Position numbers and translations under genes: made by a program. From Plasmodiophora brassicae (lineage: Eukaryota > Endomyxa: Phytomyxea > Phytomyxea > Plasmodiophorida), in assembly GCA_036867785.1 (NCBI GenBank), contig CP145417.1, forward strand, positions 682,001-746,000: DNA of 64,000 nt, in the 5' to 3' direction. Positions 63,939-64,000 of this stretch are shown here, one piece after another. Position 1 is the stretch's first letter. Each line of letters opens with the position of its first letter. The notes under the pieces were generated by a model. That model did not search any database. It saw only the letters and a program-made list of their open reading frames with translations, and was not told the origin of the DNA.

Positions 63939-64000
63939 CTTGCCAGTGTGCGCGTGACTTAAATACAGCGTCAGAGTGATCTCCAGGCGGCCGCCGACGT

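Noticed and set aside
1-64000. Bacterial origin of the window (operons, ribosome binding sites)
   Set aside because: Dozens of phase-consistent GT-AG introns and eukaryote-only families rule this out; apparent GTG/TTG/CTG starts were therefore ignored in favour of ATG.

Overview
This window is nuclear DNA from a eukaryote, not a bacterium. Genes are cut by many very short spliceosomal introns (mostly 37-75 nt, GT-AG, usually with a CTAAC/CTGAC-like branch site), coding sequence is GC-rich, and neighbouring genes often lie only 30-150 bp apart on either strand. The organism makes basal bodies or cilia (LRRC45, LRRCC1 and a SAXO-type axonemal protein), has mitochondria (LIAS, COX6B), Cajal-body coilin, autophagy (ATG9), calcineurin and a plant/protist-type vacuolar sorting receptor. 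A compact flagellated protist fits; a rhizarian such as a plasmodiophorid is my guess from genome style, not something the sequence proves. Exon structures were built by hand from splice motifs, reading phase and family conservation; where given, they restore one open frame.

Layout. 0-7 kb: NADPH-cytochrome P450 reductase, two unknown proteins, and a DDB1/CPSF-A-like beta-propeller protein on the minus strand. 7-13 kb: coilin, an OFA-type MFS transporter (9 exons) and an SLC7-type amino-acid permease (7 exons), the last two convergent. 13.7-18.5 kb, minus strand: proteasome assembly chaperone PSMD5, a severin-like actin-severing protein and lipoyl synthase. 19-27 kb: two small membrane proteins, LRRC45, ATG9 and SAXO. 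27-38 kb: calcineurin A, an unknown protein, COX6B, a vacuolar sorting receptor, TMEM208/SND2, an Hsp110 and a small membrane protein. 38-50 kb: an armadillo-repeat protein of about 2,467 aa, LRRCC1, a hemerythrin-like protein and NAA20. 50.6-52.2 kb: no firm gene, but a striking 182-bp inverted repeat. 52-64 kb: a SAM-domain MAP3K-like kinase, a beta-1,4-galactosyltransferase-like enzyme, a Nudix protein, a GCM/WRKY-like zinc protein, an uncertain gene with a 24-bp tandem repeat, a SKP1/BTB-ankyrin protein, an NTF2/SnoaL-like protein and a small basic protein at the edge.

How they relate. These are mostly unrelated housekeeping genes, as expected for a compact eukaryote; there is no operon logic. 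The one thematic group is cytoskeletal/ciliary: severin, LRRC45, SAXO and LRRCC1 lie within 33 kb, with the giant ARM protein beside LRRCC1. I found no clearly new multi-gene system. The best leads are structural: an apparent AT-AC intron in ATG9, a 7-nt microexon in NAA20, the long inverted repeat at 51.2-51.6 kb, and the giant ARM protein. I saw no tRNA, rRNA, CRISPR array or recognisable transposase, but did not search exhaustively by structure.
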